A DNA stretch of 64,000 nt from Sulfolobales archaeon Acd1 (GTDB taxonomy: Archaea; Thermoproteota; Thermoprotei_A; Sulfolobales; Sulfolobaceae): assembly GCA_000389735.1 (NCBI GenBank), contig APJY01000001.1, positions 523,064 to 587,063 of the forward strand, read 5' to 3'. Positions within the stretch are counted from its first letter, which is position 1. Each line of letters starts with the position of its first letter. The position numbers were made by a program, and so were the translations under genes. This document shows positions 38,465 to 48,306 of the stretch, one piece after another. The notes beneath the pieces were generated by a model. The model was not told where the DNA came from. It searched no databases and saw nothing but the letters and a program-made list of their open reading frames with translations.

Positions 38465-39151
38465 ATGACTAAAATCACTTGGTATGGTCACGCGGCAGTA
38501 GGGATAGAGGCCGTTAACGGCGTTAAGATTCTGATAGACCCCATGCTGAAGGACAACCCCCTGAGCCCCATGAAGCCAGATGAGGTCAAGGACCAGTATG
38601 AGATAATCGTAGTCACACACGATCACTTCGACCACCTCGGTGACGCGCCCTACATAATGAGCTCCTCGAGCAAACCGGTCCTCTTCGCCTCTTACGACCT
38701 TGAGGCTTACCTAAACAGGGAGTTCAAGATCCCTTGGGAAAGGATGGTACCCACCAACATAGGCGGTTATGTAGACGTCAAGGGAGTCAAGCTGGCCCTT
38801 ACGATGGCCGTCCACACTGGGGTTTATTCGGATCCGACCGGCGTGGTCGTCAACGACGGTAAGAACGTAATATACCACGCCGGCGACACGGGACTCTTCG
38901 CCGACATGGAGATAATCGGCAAGGTCTTCAAGCCCGACGTGGTGCTTCTGCCCATAGGAGGTAGGTTCACAATGGATCCGTATCAGGCGGCCATGGCCGT
39001 GGAAATGCTTAGGCCGAGGAAGCTGGCGATTCCAATCCACTACAACACTTGGGACCTGATAAAGGTCAACCCCGACGTCTTCATTGAGGAAGTCAAAAGG
39101 AGGGGCTACGAAGCTCTCGTCATGAGACCTGGACAGACGGTGGAACTCTAG
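38465..39151 (+). CDS. UPF0173-type metallo-beta-lactamase-fold hydrolase
   Basis: The 228-residue MBL-fold protein has the ITWYGHAAVGIE opening of the UPF0173 group, the metal motif THDHFDHLGD near residue 57, a later His in AVHTGVYSD, and GDTG and PIHYNTW ligand segments. UPF0173 members are predicted metal-dependent hydrolases of unknown substrate. pheS follows after one base, so it is probably in an operon with the synthetase genes. Confidence 0.88.
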   Translation: MTKITWYGHAAVGIEAVNGVKILIDPMLKDNPLSPMKPDEVKDQYEIIVVTHDHFDHLGDAPYIMSSSSKPVLFASYDLEAYLNREFKIPWERMVPTNIGGYVDVKGVKLALTMAVHTGVYSDPTGVVVNDGKNVIYHAGDTGLFADMEIIGKVFKPDVVLLPIGGRFTMDPYQAAMAVEMLRPRKLAIPIHYNTWDLIKVNPDVFIEEVKRRGYEALVMRPGQTVEL

Positions 39152-39152
39152 G

Positions 39153-40574
39153 ATGCTGAGCGAAACGGAGTTGAAGGTATACAACGAGCTGAGGAAGAGG
39201 AAAGTAGCCACTGCTGAGGAGCTATCCAACGTCCTCAACCTTCCCCTCTCCACGGTCTCAAGCGTAGTTTACCTACTGAAACAGAAGGGTTTAGCGGAAG
39301 TAGATGAGAGGGAGATTGAGACTTACGAACTCACGCCCGAGGGAAAGGAGAGGTTAGAGAAAGGGCTACCGGAGGAGCTGCTAATTTCCGCCCTTCAGGG
39401 GAGACCAGCCTCGGTTCAGGAACTGAGAGAGAAGCTGGGAAATGACTTAGAGATAGCCCTGATGTGGGCCAAGAGGAAGAAACTGGTGGAGATCTCCAAC
39501 GGGCTGGTTAGGCCCCTTGTTTCGAGTTACGTTGCGGAGGACGAGAGGAAAGCTCTAGCTGACCCCTCTAAAGGCGACCCAGATGCGCTGAAGGTCTTGG
39601 TCTCTAGAGGTCTCCTGAGGAAGAAGAGGGTGAAGGAGATAACGGTGAGCCTGACGGAAGAAATGGAAGTCGCCGAGCCTCAGCAAGTGATCACCGTTCT
39701 CACGAGCGACATCATTAAGTCCGGAGCCTGGAAGAACGCGAAGATCAGGCCGTTTAACGTCGAGGCGTTTCCCCGCTTCTTCCCCCTGGGCAAGAAGCAC
39801 TTCTTCAGGGAGTTCCTCGAGAGGATAAGGGACGTGATGAGGAGTCTAGGTTTCTCGGAGGTTTCGGGCGATTACGTGGAGATGGAGCTGTATAACTTCG
39901 ACCTGCTCTTCCAGCCTCAGGACCATCCAGCTAGGGAGATTCACGACAGCTTTACCTTGGGACTGAAGGCCAGGTCAGCCCCAGGCGACCTATTGGAGAG
40001 GGTAAGAAGGATGCATGAGGAGTCCTGGAAGTACAGGTGGAACCAGGAGATCGCCTTGAGGCTTATGCTCAGGAGTCAGACCACTGCGGTGACCGCCAGG
40101 ATATTGGCAACTAAGCCTGAGCCTCCGGTCAGGGTCTTCACAATAGGGAAGGTGTTCAGACCGGACACCATAGACGCGACCCACTTAATAGAGTTCCACC
40201 AGCTGGACGGTCTGGTAATCGAGGAAGGATACTCCTTCAGGGACCTGCTGAGCGACCTCAAGGAGATATTCTACCGGATGGGGGTCAAGGAGGTGAAGTT
40301 CAAGCCCGCTTACTTCCCGTTCACTGAACCCAGCGTTGAGGTTTACGGAAGGATCGAGGGTTTGGGTTGGGTCGAGATGTGCGGTGCCGGCATGTTGAGG
40401 GACGAGATTCTAAGGGCCGTGGACGTCAGTACCCAAGCGGGGGCCTGGGGAATAGGATTGGATAGGTTAGCCATGTTCTTTAACCACCTGAACGACATCA
40501 GGCTTCTGTACTCTTACGAGGTAGAGTTCCTGAGGAGAGCGAGGGGGAGCCTGAATGCCGACGATAGTGGTTAA
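39153..40574 (+). CDS. pheS: Phenylalanyl-tRNA synthetase alpha subunit
   Basis: The 473-residue class II subunit begins with winged-helix domains (ELKVYNELRKRKVATAEELSNVLNLPLSTVSSV-type) that bind tRNA in the archaeal/eukaryotic form. The catalytic core has motif 2 (VFTIGKVFRPDTIDATHLIEFHQLDG) and motif 3 (GAWGIGLDRLAMF). It pairs with PheT, which overlaps it by 20 bases. Confidence 0.95.
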   Translation: MLSETELKVYNELRKRKVATAEELSNVLNLPLSTVSSVVYLLKQKGLAEVDEREIETYELTPEGKERLEKGLPEELLISALQGRPASVQELREKLGNDLEIALMWAKRKKLVEISNGLVRPLVSSYVAEDERKALADPSKGDPDALKVLVSRGLLRKKRVKEITVSLTEEMEVAEPQQVITVLTSDIIKSGAWKNAKIRPFNVEAFPRFFPLGKKHFFREFLERIRDVMRSLGFSEVSGDYVEMELYNFDLLFQPQDHPAREIHDSFTLGLKARSAPGDLLERVRRMHEESWKYRWNQEIALRLMLRSQTTAVTARILATKPEPPVRVFTIGKVFRPDTIDATHLIEFHQLDGLVIEEGYSFRDLLSDLKEIFYRMGVKEVKFKPAYFPFTEPSVEVYGRIEGLGWVEMCGAGMLRDEILRAVDVSTQAGAWGIGLDRLAMFFNHLNDIRLLYSYEVEFLRRARGSLNADDSG

Positions 40575-42198
40575 CAAGTGGGACCTACTTTCCTCGCTTA
40601 AGGTCAGCGAGGGGGAGCTAGAGGACCTGCTATTCAACCTGAAGTCGGAGACCAAGGAGGTCGACCCGGACCACCTGGAGATCGAGATAAATAACGACAG
40701 ACCCGACCTGCTACACCCCTTCGGCATAAAGAGGGCCGTAGACGGCCTTTTGGAAAGGGCCTTAGGGGAACCCAAGTATGAGGTAGTCGAATCGGGTTAC
40801 ACGTTGAGGGTCCATCAGGTTCCCTCTAGGCCCTACGCCTTGGCCGCGGTAGTTTACGATGTTAAGCTGAGCGGTGAGAGACTGAACGAGCTCATTCAGT
40901 TCCAGGAGAAGCTTCACGTCACCGTAGGGAGGAAGAGGACTAAGGTGGCCATAGGCCTTCACGACCTGAGCAAAGTCACGTCGAAGGTCATCGAATATAA
41001 GGAAGTTCCGCTGAGCACGAAGTTCGTCCCGCTGAACCAGAAGGAGGAGATGACTGTAAGCGATGTGTTAGAAAGGACCGATCAAGGCAGGGCGTACGGG
41101 CGTATCTCGGTGAGAGATGGAAAGTCGCCGGCCATAATTGAGGATAACGGATCGATATTGAGCGTCCCGCCGATAATCAACGCTGAGAAGACGAGGTTAG
41201 AGGAGGGCACGAAGGACCTATTCGTCGACGTTACGGGAACCTCGTTTGAGGCCGTGAGCTTCACCCTTGACCTCATAGTCGCTACCCTGGCGGAAGGAGG
41301 TTCGAGGATCGGGCTGGTGAAAGTAGAGGGGCTAAGCGGCGTTGCGCGATCCCCCGTTTTGAGGAGGTATAACGTTAGGGCTGAAACCGAATATGTGAAC
41401 AGGCGTCTGGGCACATCGTTCTCAGAGGACGAAATGGTGAGACTGCTCAGGATGGCCAGGATGGAGGCCACGGCAAGCAAGGGAATAATTGAGGTGACGG
41501 TGCCTCCCTATAGGGCGGACGTACTAGCCCAATCCGACGTGGCGGAAGAGATAGCCCAGGTCTACGGGTATAGGAGACTAGAGCCGTCGAAACAGAGGTT
41601 CAGGAGGCCGGGTTCCTTCCTCCCCATAACTTCCCTAACCAGGGCGCTAAGGGACTTGTCGGTGGGCGCAGGCTTTCTGGAGATCTACACCTTCGCTTTC
41701 ATCAGGAAGGAGTATCTCTGGGGAGACTTCGTCACCGTGGCTAACCCAGTAACGGAGGAGTATACAGCCATAAGGAACTCCCTTATGCCGAGCGCTCTCC
41801 TCTTCCTCTCGCGCAATCAGAACGCCAGGATGCCGGTGAAGGTGTTCGAGGTCAACGACGTAGTTGTAAAGGACGAGACTACGGATACCGGCTACAGAAA
41901 CGTACCCAGGGCGATCTACGCGATCATGGATTACCAGGTCAGCTACGAACAGCTCCAGGCCCCGTTGCACGCCATACTTGAAGATCTAGGGTTAAGGCCT
42001 GTATACAAGGAGACTAGCGCCGAACCCCTCATAGAGGGGAGAGCCGCGCAGATCTATAGTGGTGATAAGGTGATAGGCGTCATAGGCGAGGTGAGGCCTG
42101 AATTTCTGGAGAAGTTCGACCTGAGGTTTCCTGTGGTGTTGGCGGAGATTTATTTAGATTCTCTACTCACTGCATCGCGTGGGAATAGCTCCAGCTAA
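40555..42198 (+). CDS. pheT: Phenylalanyl-tRNA synthetase beta subunit
   Basis: The 547-residue subunit is of the short archaeal type. It has B3/B4-like editing segments (EIEINNDRPDLLHPFGIKRA and PPIINAEKTR), B5 (VTVPPYRADVLAQSDVAEEIAQVYGY) and a catalytic-like core with NPVTEEYTAIRNSLMPSALL. It begins with ATG inside the end of pheS and overlaps the next gene by 20 bases. Confidence 0.95.
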   Translation: MPTIVVNKWDLLSSLKVSEGELEDLLFNLKSETKEVDPDHLEIEINNDRPDLLHPFGIKRAVDGLLERALGEPKYEVVESGYTLRVHQVPSRPYALAAVVYDVKLSGERLNELIQFQEKLHVTVGRKRTKVAIGLHDLSKVTSKVIEYKEVPLSTKFVPLNQKEEMTVSDVLERTDQGRAYGRISVRDGKSPAIIEDNGSILSVPPIINAEKTRLEEGTKDLFVDVTGTSFEAVSFTLDLIVATLAEGGSRIGLVKVEGLSGVARSPVLRRYNVRAETEYVNRRLGTSFSEDEMVRLLRMARMEATASKGIIEVTVPPYRADVLAQSDVAEEIAQVYGYRRLEPSKQRFRRPGSFLPITSLTRALRDLSVGAGFLEIYTFAFIRKEYLWGDFVTVANPVTEEYTAIRNSLMPSALLFLSRNQNARMPVKVFEVNDVVVKDETTDTGYRNVPRAIYAIMDYQVSYEQLQAPLHAILEDLGLRPVYKETSAEPLIEGRAAQIYSGDKVIGVIGEVRPEFLEKFDLRFPVVLAEIYLDSLLTASRGNSSS

Positions 42199-42934
42199 CT
42201 CGATAAGGATTTTTTTCAGGGAGTTCGGAGAAGGCGAGCCCGTAGTCCTAATCCATCACTTAGGAGGCACCCATAACAGCTGGAGGGAGGTCAGTCTAAG
42301 GACAGATAAGAGGGTGATAACTTACGACCTAAGGGGACACGGTAGAAGCTCCGTCCCGATGACGGAGTACCTCATTGAGGATCACAGGGAAGACCTGAGG
42401 GGACTTCTTGAGTTCCTCGACGTTGAAGACCCGATCCTGGTAGGGCACTCCATAGGGAGTCTGATAGCCCTGGATTACGCCCTCAAGTACAGCGTCAAAA
42501 AGCTCGTCCTAATCGGGGCGCTAGTGTCGGCCCCCAACCCTGAGCCCTACGAGAGGTATATGGACGTCGCGATGAGGCTAGGCATGATCGCGTTAGCCGA
42601 GTACAGGAAGAACTTAGGCGACTTCAGCGAGGCTTTGATAAAGAACGCGAGGGCGTGGAATAATCTACTGAGCGTTTACTCAGAGAACAGCCCGTTGGGC
42701 TACAAGTACGCGACCTTAGGCCTCCTTAAGGCGAGGAATTACGTGAACGACCTCGAAAGATTGGACGTACCGGTGAAGGTGATATACGGCTCGCAGGACA
42801 AGCTCATAGCTAACTTAGAGACCTTAAGGCAAAGGGTCAGGAAACTGAGCGTGGCCGTAATAGAGGGCGTTGGACACTTCGTGAACTTCGAGGCCCCTGA
42901 GCGGCTGAGCGAGGAAATAAACGGGTTCGTTTAG
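42179..42934 (+). CDS. Alpha/beta hydrolase
   Basis: The 251-residue protein has the core set: an oxyanion HHLGGTH, the nucleophile elbow VGHSIGS (Ser near residue 92), an Asp in YGSQDK near residue 203 and a His in GVGHFVNFE near residue 229. A small cap lies between. The substrate is unknown; esterase, lactonase or C-C hydrolase roles are all possible. The GTG start lies inside the pheT end. Confidence 0.82.
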   Translation: MGIAPANSIRIFFREFGEGEPVVLIHHLGGTHNSWREVSLRTDKRVITYDLRGHGRSSVPMTEYLIEDHREDLRGLLEFLDVEDPILVGHSIGSLIALDYALKYSVKKLVLIGALVSAPNPEPYERYMDVAMRLGMIALAEYRKNLGDFSEALIKNARAWNNLLSVYSENSPLGYKYATLGLLKARNYVNDLERLDVPVKVIYGSQDKLIANLETLRQRVRKLSVAVIEGVGHFVNFEAPERLSEEINGFV

Positions 42935-43719
42935 CCCTTCACTACGCCTCCGAGTTCCAACGCCTTACGCTTCAAGAACTCAACGCACTCCGTTATTCTC
43001 CTTTTGAGCTCCTCTTCGTCCCTCGAGCTTCCGGCCACTTGAACCTCCAGGAGGGGGTTGCTTACCTCTAACCCCTTAGGATGAGTCTTGACGTAAAGGT
43101 CGAACCTCTTAACCGCCTCCTTAACGTAAGGCGCGAAGGCCGACTCCATGACTCCAGCTACTACGAAGCTCTCCTCTAGGTACTTCACGTCCGGTCTCGT
43201 CCTCATGTAGCTCCTCACGAACCTCTCAAGGACGTCCTCCATCTCCCTGGGCACTCCTGGGGTTGCCAAGATCTCCACGCCGTTGAAAACCAAGTAGATA
43301 GCAGGGGCTATTCCAACTTCGTTTGGGATAGGATCAGCGCCTTTAGGCATGTAGGCCATCTTCTTCCGCTCCTCGGTGAGGGGTACTCCGATCTTGTTGT
43401 ACTTCTCCGCTATCATCTGCAGTGCTCTCCCGTTCAGCTCCAGGGGAAGCCCTGTAGCTATTGCCAAACCCTCGGCTGTCTTGTCGTCGTAGGTCGGCCC
43501 TAGACCTCCTGAGCTAATTATCACCTTAGCTCTCCGCGAGAAGCTCTCCCTGAAGGCCGAAGCTATCTCGTCCAATTCGTCCCTCACTGCGGTTATCCTC
43601 CTGACAGTGAAGCCTAAGGAAGTGAGCCTCCTCGCTATCGTCGAGGCGTTCGTGTTCACCGTCCTTCCGCTCACCACTTCGTTGCCTATCGTAATTACCT
43701 CAGCCCACCACTCAGCCAC
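42931..43719 (-). CDS. CinA-like MoaB/MogA-fold protein
   Basis: The 262-residue protein is the N-terminal (COG1058) type of CinA without the NMN deamidase domain. Clear segments are [39 protein letters not shown] and [11 protein letters not shown]. Members hydrolyse ADP-ribose or related nucleotides, or bind pterins. The GTG start at 43719 has GTAATTAAGG about 26 bases upstream. It overlaps the hydrolase end by four bases, convergently. Confidence 0.85.
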   Translation of the reverse strand: MAEWWAEVITIGNEVVSGRTVNTNASTIARRLTSLGFTVRRITAVRDELDEIASAFRESFSRRAKVIISSGGLGPTYDDKTAEGLAIATGLPLELNGRALQMIAEKYNKIGVPLTEERKKMAYMPKGADPIPNEVGIAPAIYLVFNGVEILATPGVPREMEDVLERFVRSYMRTRPDVKYLEESFVVAGVMESAFAPYVKEAVKRFDLYVKTHPKGLEVSNPLLEVQVAGSSRDEEELKRRITECVEFLKRKALELGGVVKG

Positions 43720-43754
43720 AAATTATTAATGAGGACGTACCTTAATTACGGTTG

Positions 43755-44957
43755 ATGTTCGAGAAGTTTCTCTCACACGACGTTCAGTATTTGAGATCCT
43801 CGGAGATCAGGGATCTGCTGAAGCTCACCGAAGGTAAGAATGTAATCAGTTTGGCCGGGGGACTTCCTGATCCTTCCACCTTTCCTGTTGAGGACATAAA
43901 GAGGATAGCCGAGGACGTGATAAGCTCGAAGCCCGAGATCTCGCTTCAGTACACCCCAACGCCTGGCATTACCGAGTTCAGGGAACAGCTGGTCAAGCTC
44001 GCGAGCCTAAGGGGGATAACTGGCATAGACCCCACGAACACGTTCGCCACCGTAGGGAGCCAGGAGGCTCTGTACATGACGTTCAACCTGTTGGTTGACC
44101 CAGGGGACTACGTAGCTGTCGAAAAGCCAACCTACCTTACCGCCCTGAACGTTCTAAGGGCTAGGAGGCCGAACTACGTAGGCGTGCCCCTGACGCCCGA
44201 AGGTCCCGATCTTGACTCGTTCGAGAGCTCGTTGAGGCGACTGAAGGCGGAAGGGAAGAGGCTCAAGCTGTTCTACGTTATCCCAACAGCCCAGAACCCC
44301 GGAGGGACAACGATGAACCTCAACGATAGGAAGAGGCTCATTGAGCTCGCGGAGGAGTACGATTTCCTAATAGCTGAGGACGACGCGTACGGTTTCCTGG
44401 TATTCGAGGGGGATAGCCCGCCCCCGTTAAAGGCCTTAGACAGGAGCGAAAGGGTCATCTATTTGGGCACTTTCAGCAAGATCCTCTCCCCTGGGCTGAG
44501 GCTCGGCTACGTGATAGCTTCTAAGGAATTCATAAACGAGCTAGAGCTTTTGAAACAGAACTTAGACCTTCACACGCCGTCCTTGACCCAGATGATTGCG
44601 GCTGAAGCCATTAAAAGAGGAGTTATAGAAAGACAAATTCCTATAATTAGAAAAACTTACAAAGAGAAGAGGGATGTGATGCTTCAGGCGATCGAGGAGA
44701 GCTTCCCGAAGGACGCTAAGTGGAGCAGACCCGTGGGAGGGATGTTCGTATTCGTTTGGCTGAGCGAGAAGTTCGACACCGTCAAACTGCTGGAGGAGGC
44801 TATGAGGAGGGGAGTCGCCTACGTCCCTGGATCCAGCTTCTTCTACGACTACAGTGGAAGGAACACGATGAGGCTCAACTTCAGCTTCCCGAGTAAAGAC
44901 GAGCTCAGGAGAGGCGTGGAAATTTTAGGGAAACTGCTTAAGGAAGTCTCGGCTTAA
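43755..44957 (+). CDS. PLP-dependent aminotransferase, MocR/LysN-like
   Basis: About 400 residues, fold type I. The PLP lysine is in [15 protein letters not shown] near residue 237, with [20 protein letters not shown] and the final FSFPS arginine region (NTMRLNFSF). This subgroup includes 2-aminoadipate aminotransferase (LysN) of archaeal lysine synthesis and aromatic aminotransferases. The exact substrate is unclear. I prefer the ATG at 43755 over the TTG at 43752; TTATTAAT is about 28 bases upstream. Confidence 0.85.
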   Translation: MFEKFLSHDVQYLRSSEIRDLLKLTEGKNVISLAGGLPDPSTFPVEDIKRIAEDVISSKPEISLQYTPTPGITEFREQLVKLASLRGITGIDPTNTFATVGSQEALYMTFNLLVDPGDYVAVEKPTYLTALNVLRARRPNYVGVPLTPEGPDLDSFESSLRRLKAEGKRLKLFYVIPTAQNPGGTTMNLNDRKRLIELAEEYDFLIAEDDAYGFLVFEGDSPPPLKALDRSERVIYLGTFSKILSPGLRLGYVIASKEFINELELLKQNLDLHTPSLTQMIAAEAIKRGVIERQIPIIRKTYKEKRDVMLQAIEESFPKDAKWSRPVGGMFVFVWLSEKFDTVKLLEEAMRRGVAYVPGSSFFYDYSGRNTMRLNFSFPSKDELRRGVEILGKLLKEVSA

Positions 44958-44958
44958 G

Positions 44959-45846
44959 CTAACTGAGCCTTTTTAAAGAACCTTTATCTCCCACTCCCCT
45001 TAATGCTCTCCTTACGTCAACCACGACGAGTTTGCCGTCGCTGGCTGGTATAGCACCCTCGAACGTATCGGATCTGACCACGAACTGAGTAAGAAACTTC
45101 CTGTCTAGGGATTTCATCGCTTGTAACAGGTCGTCACGGGGCTTAGAGGCTATCTCTATCGCTTTCGGAGGTACCAAAGGGGGCCACCTCAGCGTTAGCC
45201 TGGGGAAAGCCACTGCCTTGAACTCCTTACTTGCTTCAAGGGCCCAAGCCTCGAGCGTTGCTATGAAAACGGCGTCCCACGCGTCGGGCTCCATCTTACT
45301 GACCATCCTCACCCTCCCTGAAGGCAAGTATGGCTTGCTGGCGCCCATCAGTCCTACCTCGTCGCACGATTCGCATAACTCCGCGATTAGGGATCCCAAA
45401 GGTCCCGAACCTATAACCAGGAGCCTTTTTCCCTCGTACATCTCCTCAACCTGTAACGCTATGGATAAGTAGGGAAGAAGCACGTTGAGGTCGCCGAGAT
45501 CCTCATAGTAGGGAAATAACGCGTCAAGGGGTATCGAAGCCGCCTCCGAAGCTATGCCATGAGAGTCAGTGCCTATACCTCCACTGCTTGGGGAGAAAGG
45601 GCTGACGGTAAACGTTTTCCCCTTCAGGCCCTTATCCACGTCGACCCCTACGTCTATTACTCTGACGATTCCCATGGATCCCAGGATCGTTTTAGGTTTC
45701 AGCCACAGCAAGCCCAGGTAAACGGCGTTCTCGATTCCGTTAAAGGCCACCTCTATGGGAGAAACGTACACGTGATGGGAGTGCACAGGAAGGTCAGGCA
45801 TCTCCTGAACCGAAATACCGTAGTCTGACACTAAAGCGATCATATT
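44959..45846 (-). CDS. MDR-like (alcohol dehydrogenase-superfamily) protein, divergent
   Basis: About 295 residues from the ATG at 45846. A GroES-like N-terminal part (VEVAFNGIENAVYLGL-like) precedes a Rossmann segment, RLLVIGSGPLGSLIAELCE. The zinc ligands of classical alcohol dehydrogenases are not evident and the protein is shorter than the usual 340-350, so it may be a non-catalytic or divergent reductase. The frame extends to 45870, but TTTATTTAA at 45878-45886 (minus strand) predicts a transcript start after that codon, so 45846 is preferred. Confidence 0.65.
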   Translation of the reverse strand, partial: NMIALVSDYGISVQEMPDLPVHSHHVYVSPIEVAFNGIENAVYLGLLWLKPKTILGSMGIVRVIDVGVDVDKGLKGKTFTVSPFSPSSGGIGTDSHGIASEAASIPLDALFPYYEDLGDLNVLLPYLSIALQVEEMYEGKRLLVIGSGPLGSLIAELCESCDEVGLMGASKPYLPSGRVRMVSKMEPDAWDAVFIATLEAWALEASKEFKAVAFPRLTLRWPPLVPPKAIEIASKPRDDLLQAMKSLDRKFLTQFVVRSDTFEGAIPASDGKLVVVDVRRALRGVGDKGSLKRLS

Positions 45847-45895
45847 GCTAGCTACGTGAGGATAGCGCATAAGGCATTAAATAAACGTCTTACTG

Positions 45896-46243
45896 ATGAA
45901 GTACATTCATAACCTTAGCAAGGAGGCCAGGCAGAAAATAATAGAGATCTTGCTGGAGAAGAGGACCGCTAAGGAGCTTGCTGAGGAGCTTGGCCTAACC
46001 GAGGCTTCCATCTCTAAATTCAGACGAGGAAAGATTCATCCTAGCGACGAAACGATCTTGAAGACCTTAGAAGTCGCCGATGAGGAAGAGCTGGAAAGAG
46101 TAGAGGAAGTCATTATTGACGATCTCCTTAGCGCGCTTGACGACCTAATGACGGAGAGGAAAGCCAGGGAGAGAGTCGTTTCGAAGCTGAGAGAGATGCT
46201 AGATAGTCAAAAACGTACGGCTTTACTTCCTAACCTCGTATAA
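45896..46243 (+). CDS. Helix-turn-helix protein, probable regulator
   Basis: The 115-residue protein has a sigma/XRE-like HTH at about residues 18-45 (RTAKELAEELGLTEASISKFRRGKIHPS) followed by a long charged helix. It is a likely DNA-binding regulator. Its end overlaps the convergent Cys-rich protein gene by 21 bases. Targets are unknown. Confidence 0.7.
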   Translation: MKYIHNLSKEARQKIIEILLEKRTAKELAEELGLTEASISKFRRGKIHPSDETILKTLEVADEEELERVEEVIIDDLLSALDDLMTERKARERVVSKLREMLDSQKRTALLPNLV

Positions 46244-46609
46244 CGGGCAGACCGCACATATCTCTGGGAACTTCTGCAGGTCCACCTTCTTGAACGGACC
46301 TTCCACAGCGATCACTGCGTCCTTAGGAACACCGACTCTCTCCGGATCGCTGACGTTCCACGCGTCGCAGATACCGTTGTTGGCATACCTGCAGGTCCTG
46401 CTTTTCCAGACGGCTTGTGACCTTACTACATTGAGCCACGACAACGCCCTCTCTAACCCTTCTATCCTCTTCGCGGCCTCCTCACTTACCTTCCTCTGAT
46501 CCTCCTTCACTTTATCGAGCTCAGCCTTAAGGGACTTGACTTCCGATTCTAGATCCGTGACGGATACGAGGACTATGTTAGTCCTGAACGGTTCTTCCGC
46601 GTAGCTCAC
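46223..46609 (-). CDS. Coiled-coil protein with a C-terminal Cys cluster
   Basis: 128 residues from a GTG at 46609. Residues about 17-60 form a coiled coil (DLESEVKSLKAELDKVKEDQRKV-like heptads). The C-terminal half has TCRYANNGICDAW and later EICAVCPLY, four cysteines that could bind an Fe-S cluster or zinc. The frame is open to 46660, but GTATATGC at 46629-46636 (TATA for the minus strand) is about 24 bases before the GTG, so the longer version is unlikely. Family not recognised. Confidence 0.6.
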   Translation of the reverse strand: MSYAEEPFRTNIVLVSVTDLESEVKSLKAELDKVKEDQRKVSEEAAKRIEGLERALSWLNVVRSQAVWKSRTCRYANNGICDAWNVSDPERVGVPKDAVIAVEGPFKKVDLQKFPEICAVCPLYEVRK

Positions 46610-46665
46610 GTGAAATGTTCTTTCTATCCGTATATGCTTAAAAATAGCATGCCGAATCAATCATC

Positions 46666-47367
46666 ATGGTCAAGGAGCTGTACAAGCAGAAGGTGAAGGC
46701 GCTCACCGATATCTGGAGCACTGTATTACATAAGTGGACCGAAATAGATAGACCTACACTCATCGCCTACCTCGAGAAGGTCTACAAGGAGAGGGACATC
46801 AGGCCCTTCAGGGGCTTTAAGGCGGAAAACCTGTACGAAAAGGAGCTAACCAGCATGTACGTGGTGGGCAAGGAGGGCTTAGGCCTGTTTGAGGACAACA
46901 AACCGGTCTTCGACAAGCTTCTTTACGAAGAGGAGAGGTTCGAATATATATATGAACTGTTAGCCTCGGATAGACCTTTAGAAGCTTTTCAGGAATCCTC
47001 GCAGAACACCGACGTCTTGGCCAGGGCCCTAAGGCTTGGCTTCACTAGGGCCATATTCTCCTTTCAGGATTATGAAGTCCTTTACAACTCCCTGAGGAGC
47101 TTAGACGGAACTGGGCTTGACCCACTCAAGCACACGGCTGCGAGCTTCTCGAGGTTCGTGACCGCTTTCCTGTTGGCTGAGGGAATTGCTGAAAAGAGGC
47201 TAAGAGACAGAATAAGCCTTGAGGCGGAGAAAAAGGCCATATCGATAAGGATCGGGATAAAGTACCCGATGCCGAAATACGAATATATTATGCTGATAGC
47301 GAGAGAGGTGTTCGGAATCAATGATAAAATTCTTAAGAAAATACTCGGAGAAGTTAAAATGCAATAA
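46666..47367 (+). CDS. DUF2192-like protein
   Basis: The 233-residue, mostly helical, soluble protein opens KELYKQKVKALTDIWSTVLHKW and has a DRPTLIAYLEKVYKERDIRPFRG segment. It resembles the crenarchaeal DUF2192 group, as far as I can judge from memory. Function unknown. CTTAAAAATAG at 46637-46647 is about 24 bases before the ATG, a leaderless promoter lying beside the promoter of the divergent gene. Confidence 0.6.
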   Translation: MVKELYKQKVKALTDIWSTVLHKWTEIDRPTLIAYLEKVYKERDIRPFRGFKAENLYEKELTSMYVVGKEGLGLFEDNKPVFDKLLYEEERFEYIYELLASDRPLEAFQESSQNTDVLARALRLGFTRAIFSFQDYEVLYNSLRSLDGTGLDPLKHTAASFSRFVTAFLLAEGIAEKRLRDRISLEAEKKAISIRIGIKYPMPKYEYIMLIAREVFGINDKILKKILGEVKMQ

Positions 47368-47400
47368 GGTTTTTTATCTTGTTAGTCCACATAATCCGTA

Positions 47401-48306
47401 ATGACAATGGATCAGCTTACCCCCACTCAGAAGGAGATATTGTTGGCTATCATAGGCCTTTACGAGAAGGAAAGGAGACTCATTAAGAGCAAGGAGGTAG
47501 CCGAACTCATAGGAAAGGATGAGGGGACGGTAAGGAACATGATAGCTAGCCTGAAGGCCTTGGGCCTGCTCGAGTCCAAGCCGGGCCCCACAGGAGGGTA
47601 CATCCCTACACTGAAGGCGTATGAGTTCACCAGGTCGTCGAGTTACCTGCCTCAGAAGGTCCTGCTTTACCGCGGGGACATAGAGACCAACATCTCCGTG
47701 TACTCGATCGAGTTCCTCGACTTGTCAAATCCTGAAGGGGGTAAAATACTACTGAAAGTCATAGAGGATCCTAAGCAACTCAAGATAGGCGACGTCGTGA
47801 GGCTGGGCCCGCTTCCTTATTCAAGGCTCGTTATCGAGGGCATCGTGTCTCACGTGGACTCCGAGAGAAGGGAGCTGTTGCTGGATTTGACGAGGATGAT
47901 AAGCATCCCCAAAATCAGGATAGCCGACATGATCAGGGGCAAGAAGATAGTCGCACTGAAGCCTAACATGACCATTAAGGAGGCATCTAAGATCCTCTAC
48001 TCTGAGGGCATAAGGGGCGCTCCCGTAATTGATGATGAGGGAAGGGTAATTGGGATACTGACCACGGCGGACGTGATAAGGGCCCTCATTGAGGATAGGG
48101 CAGAGTCAAGGGTAGCTGATTCCATGAAAACTAACGTTATAACCATATCGAGTACTGACGATATAATAAGCGCAATAAACAAGATGATCGTTTACAACGT
48201 AGGTAGGCTGATAGTGCTTGACGAGAACCTCAGGTTGGTGGGCATAGTGACCAGGACTGACATACTGAAGACTATAGCGGGCTTAGATAGGATCATAACG
48301 GTATGA
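47401..48306 (+). CDS. Winged-helix regulator with a CBS-domain pair
   Basis: The 301-residue protein has an N-terminal wHTH (about 8-75, QKEILLAIIGLYEKERRLIKS and onward), a middle beta region, and two CBS motifs (ALKPNMTIKEASKILYSEGIRGAPVIDD and TISSTDDIISAINKMIVYNVGRLIVLD). CBS pairs sense adenine nucleotides such as AMP, ATP or SAM, so this may be a nucleotide-responsive regulator. TTTTTTATC is about 27 bases upstream. Its stop overlaps the JAB gene start by four bases. Confidence 0.85.
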   Translation: MTMDQLTPTQKEILLAIIGLYEKERRLIKSKEVAELIGKDEGTVRNMIASLKALGLLESKPGPTGGYIPTLKAYEFTRSSSYLPQKVLLYRGDIETNISVYSIEFLDLSNPEGGKILLKVIEDPKQLKIGDVVRLGPLPYSRLVIEGIVSHVDSERRELLLDLTRMISIPKIRIADMIRGKKIVALKPNMTIKEASKILYSEGIRGAPVIDDEGRVIGILTTADVIRALIEDRAESRVADSMKTNVITISSTDDIISAINKMIVYNVGRLIVLDENLRLVGIVTRTDILKTIAGLDRIITV

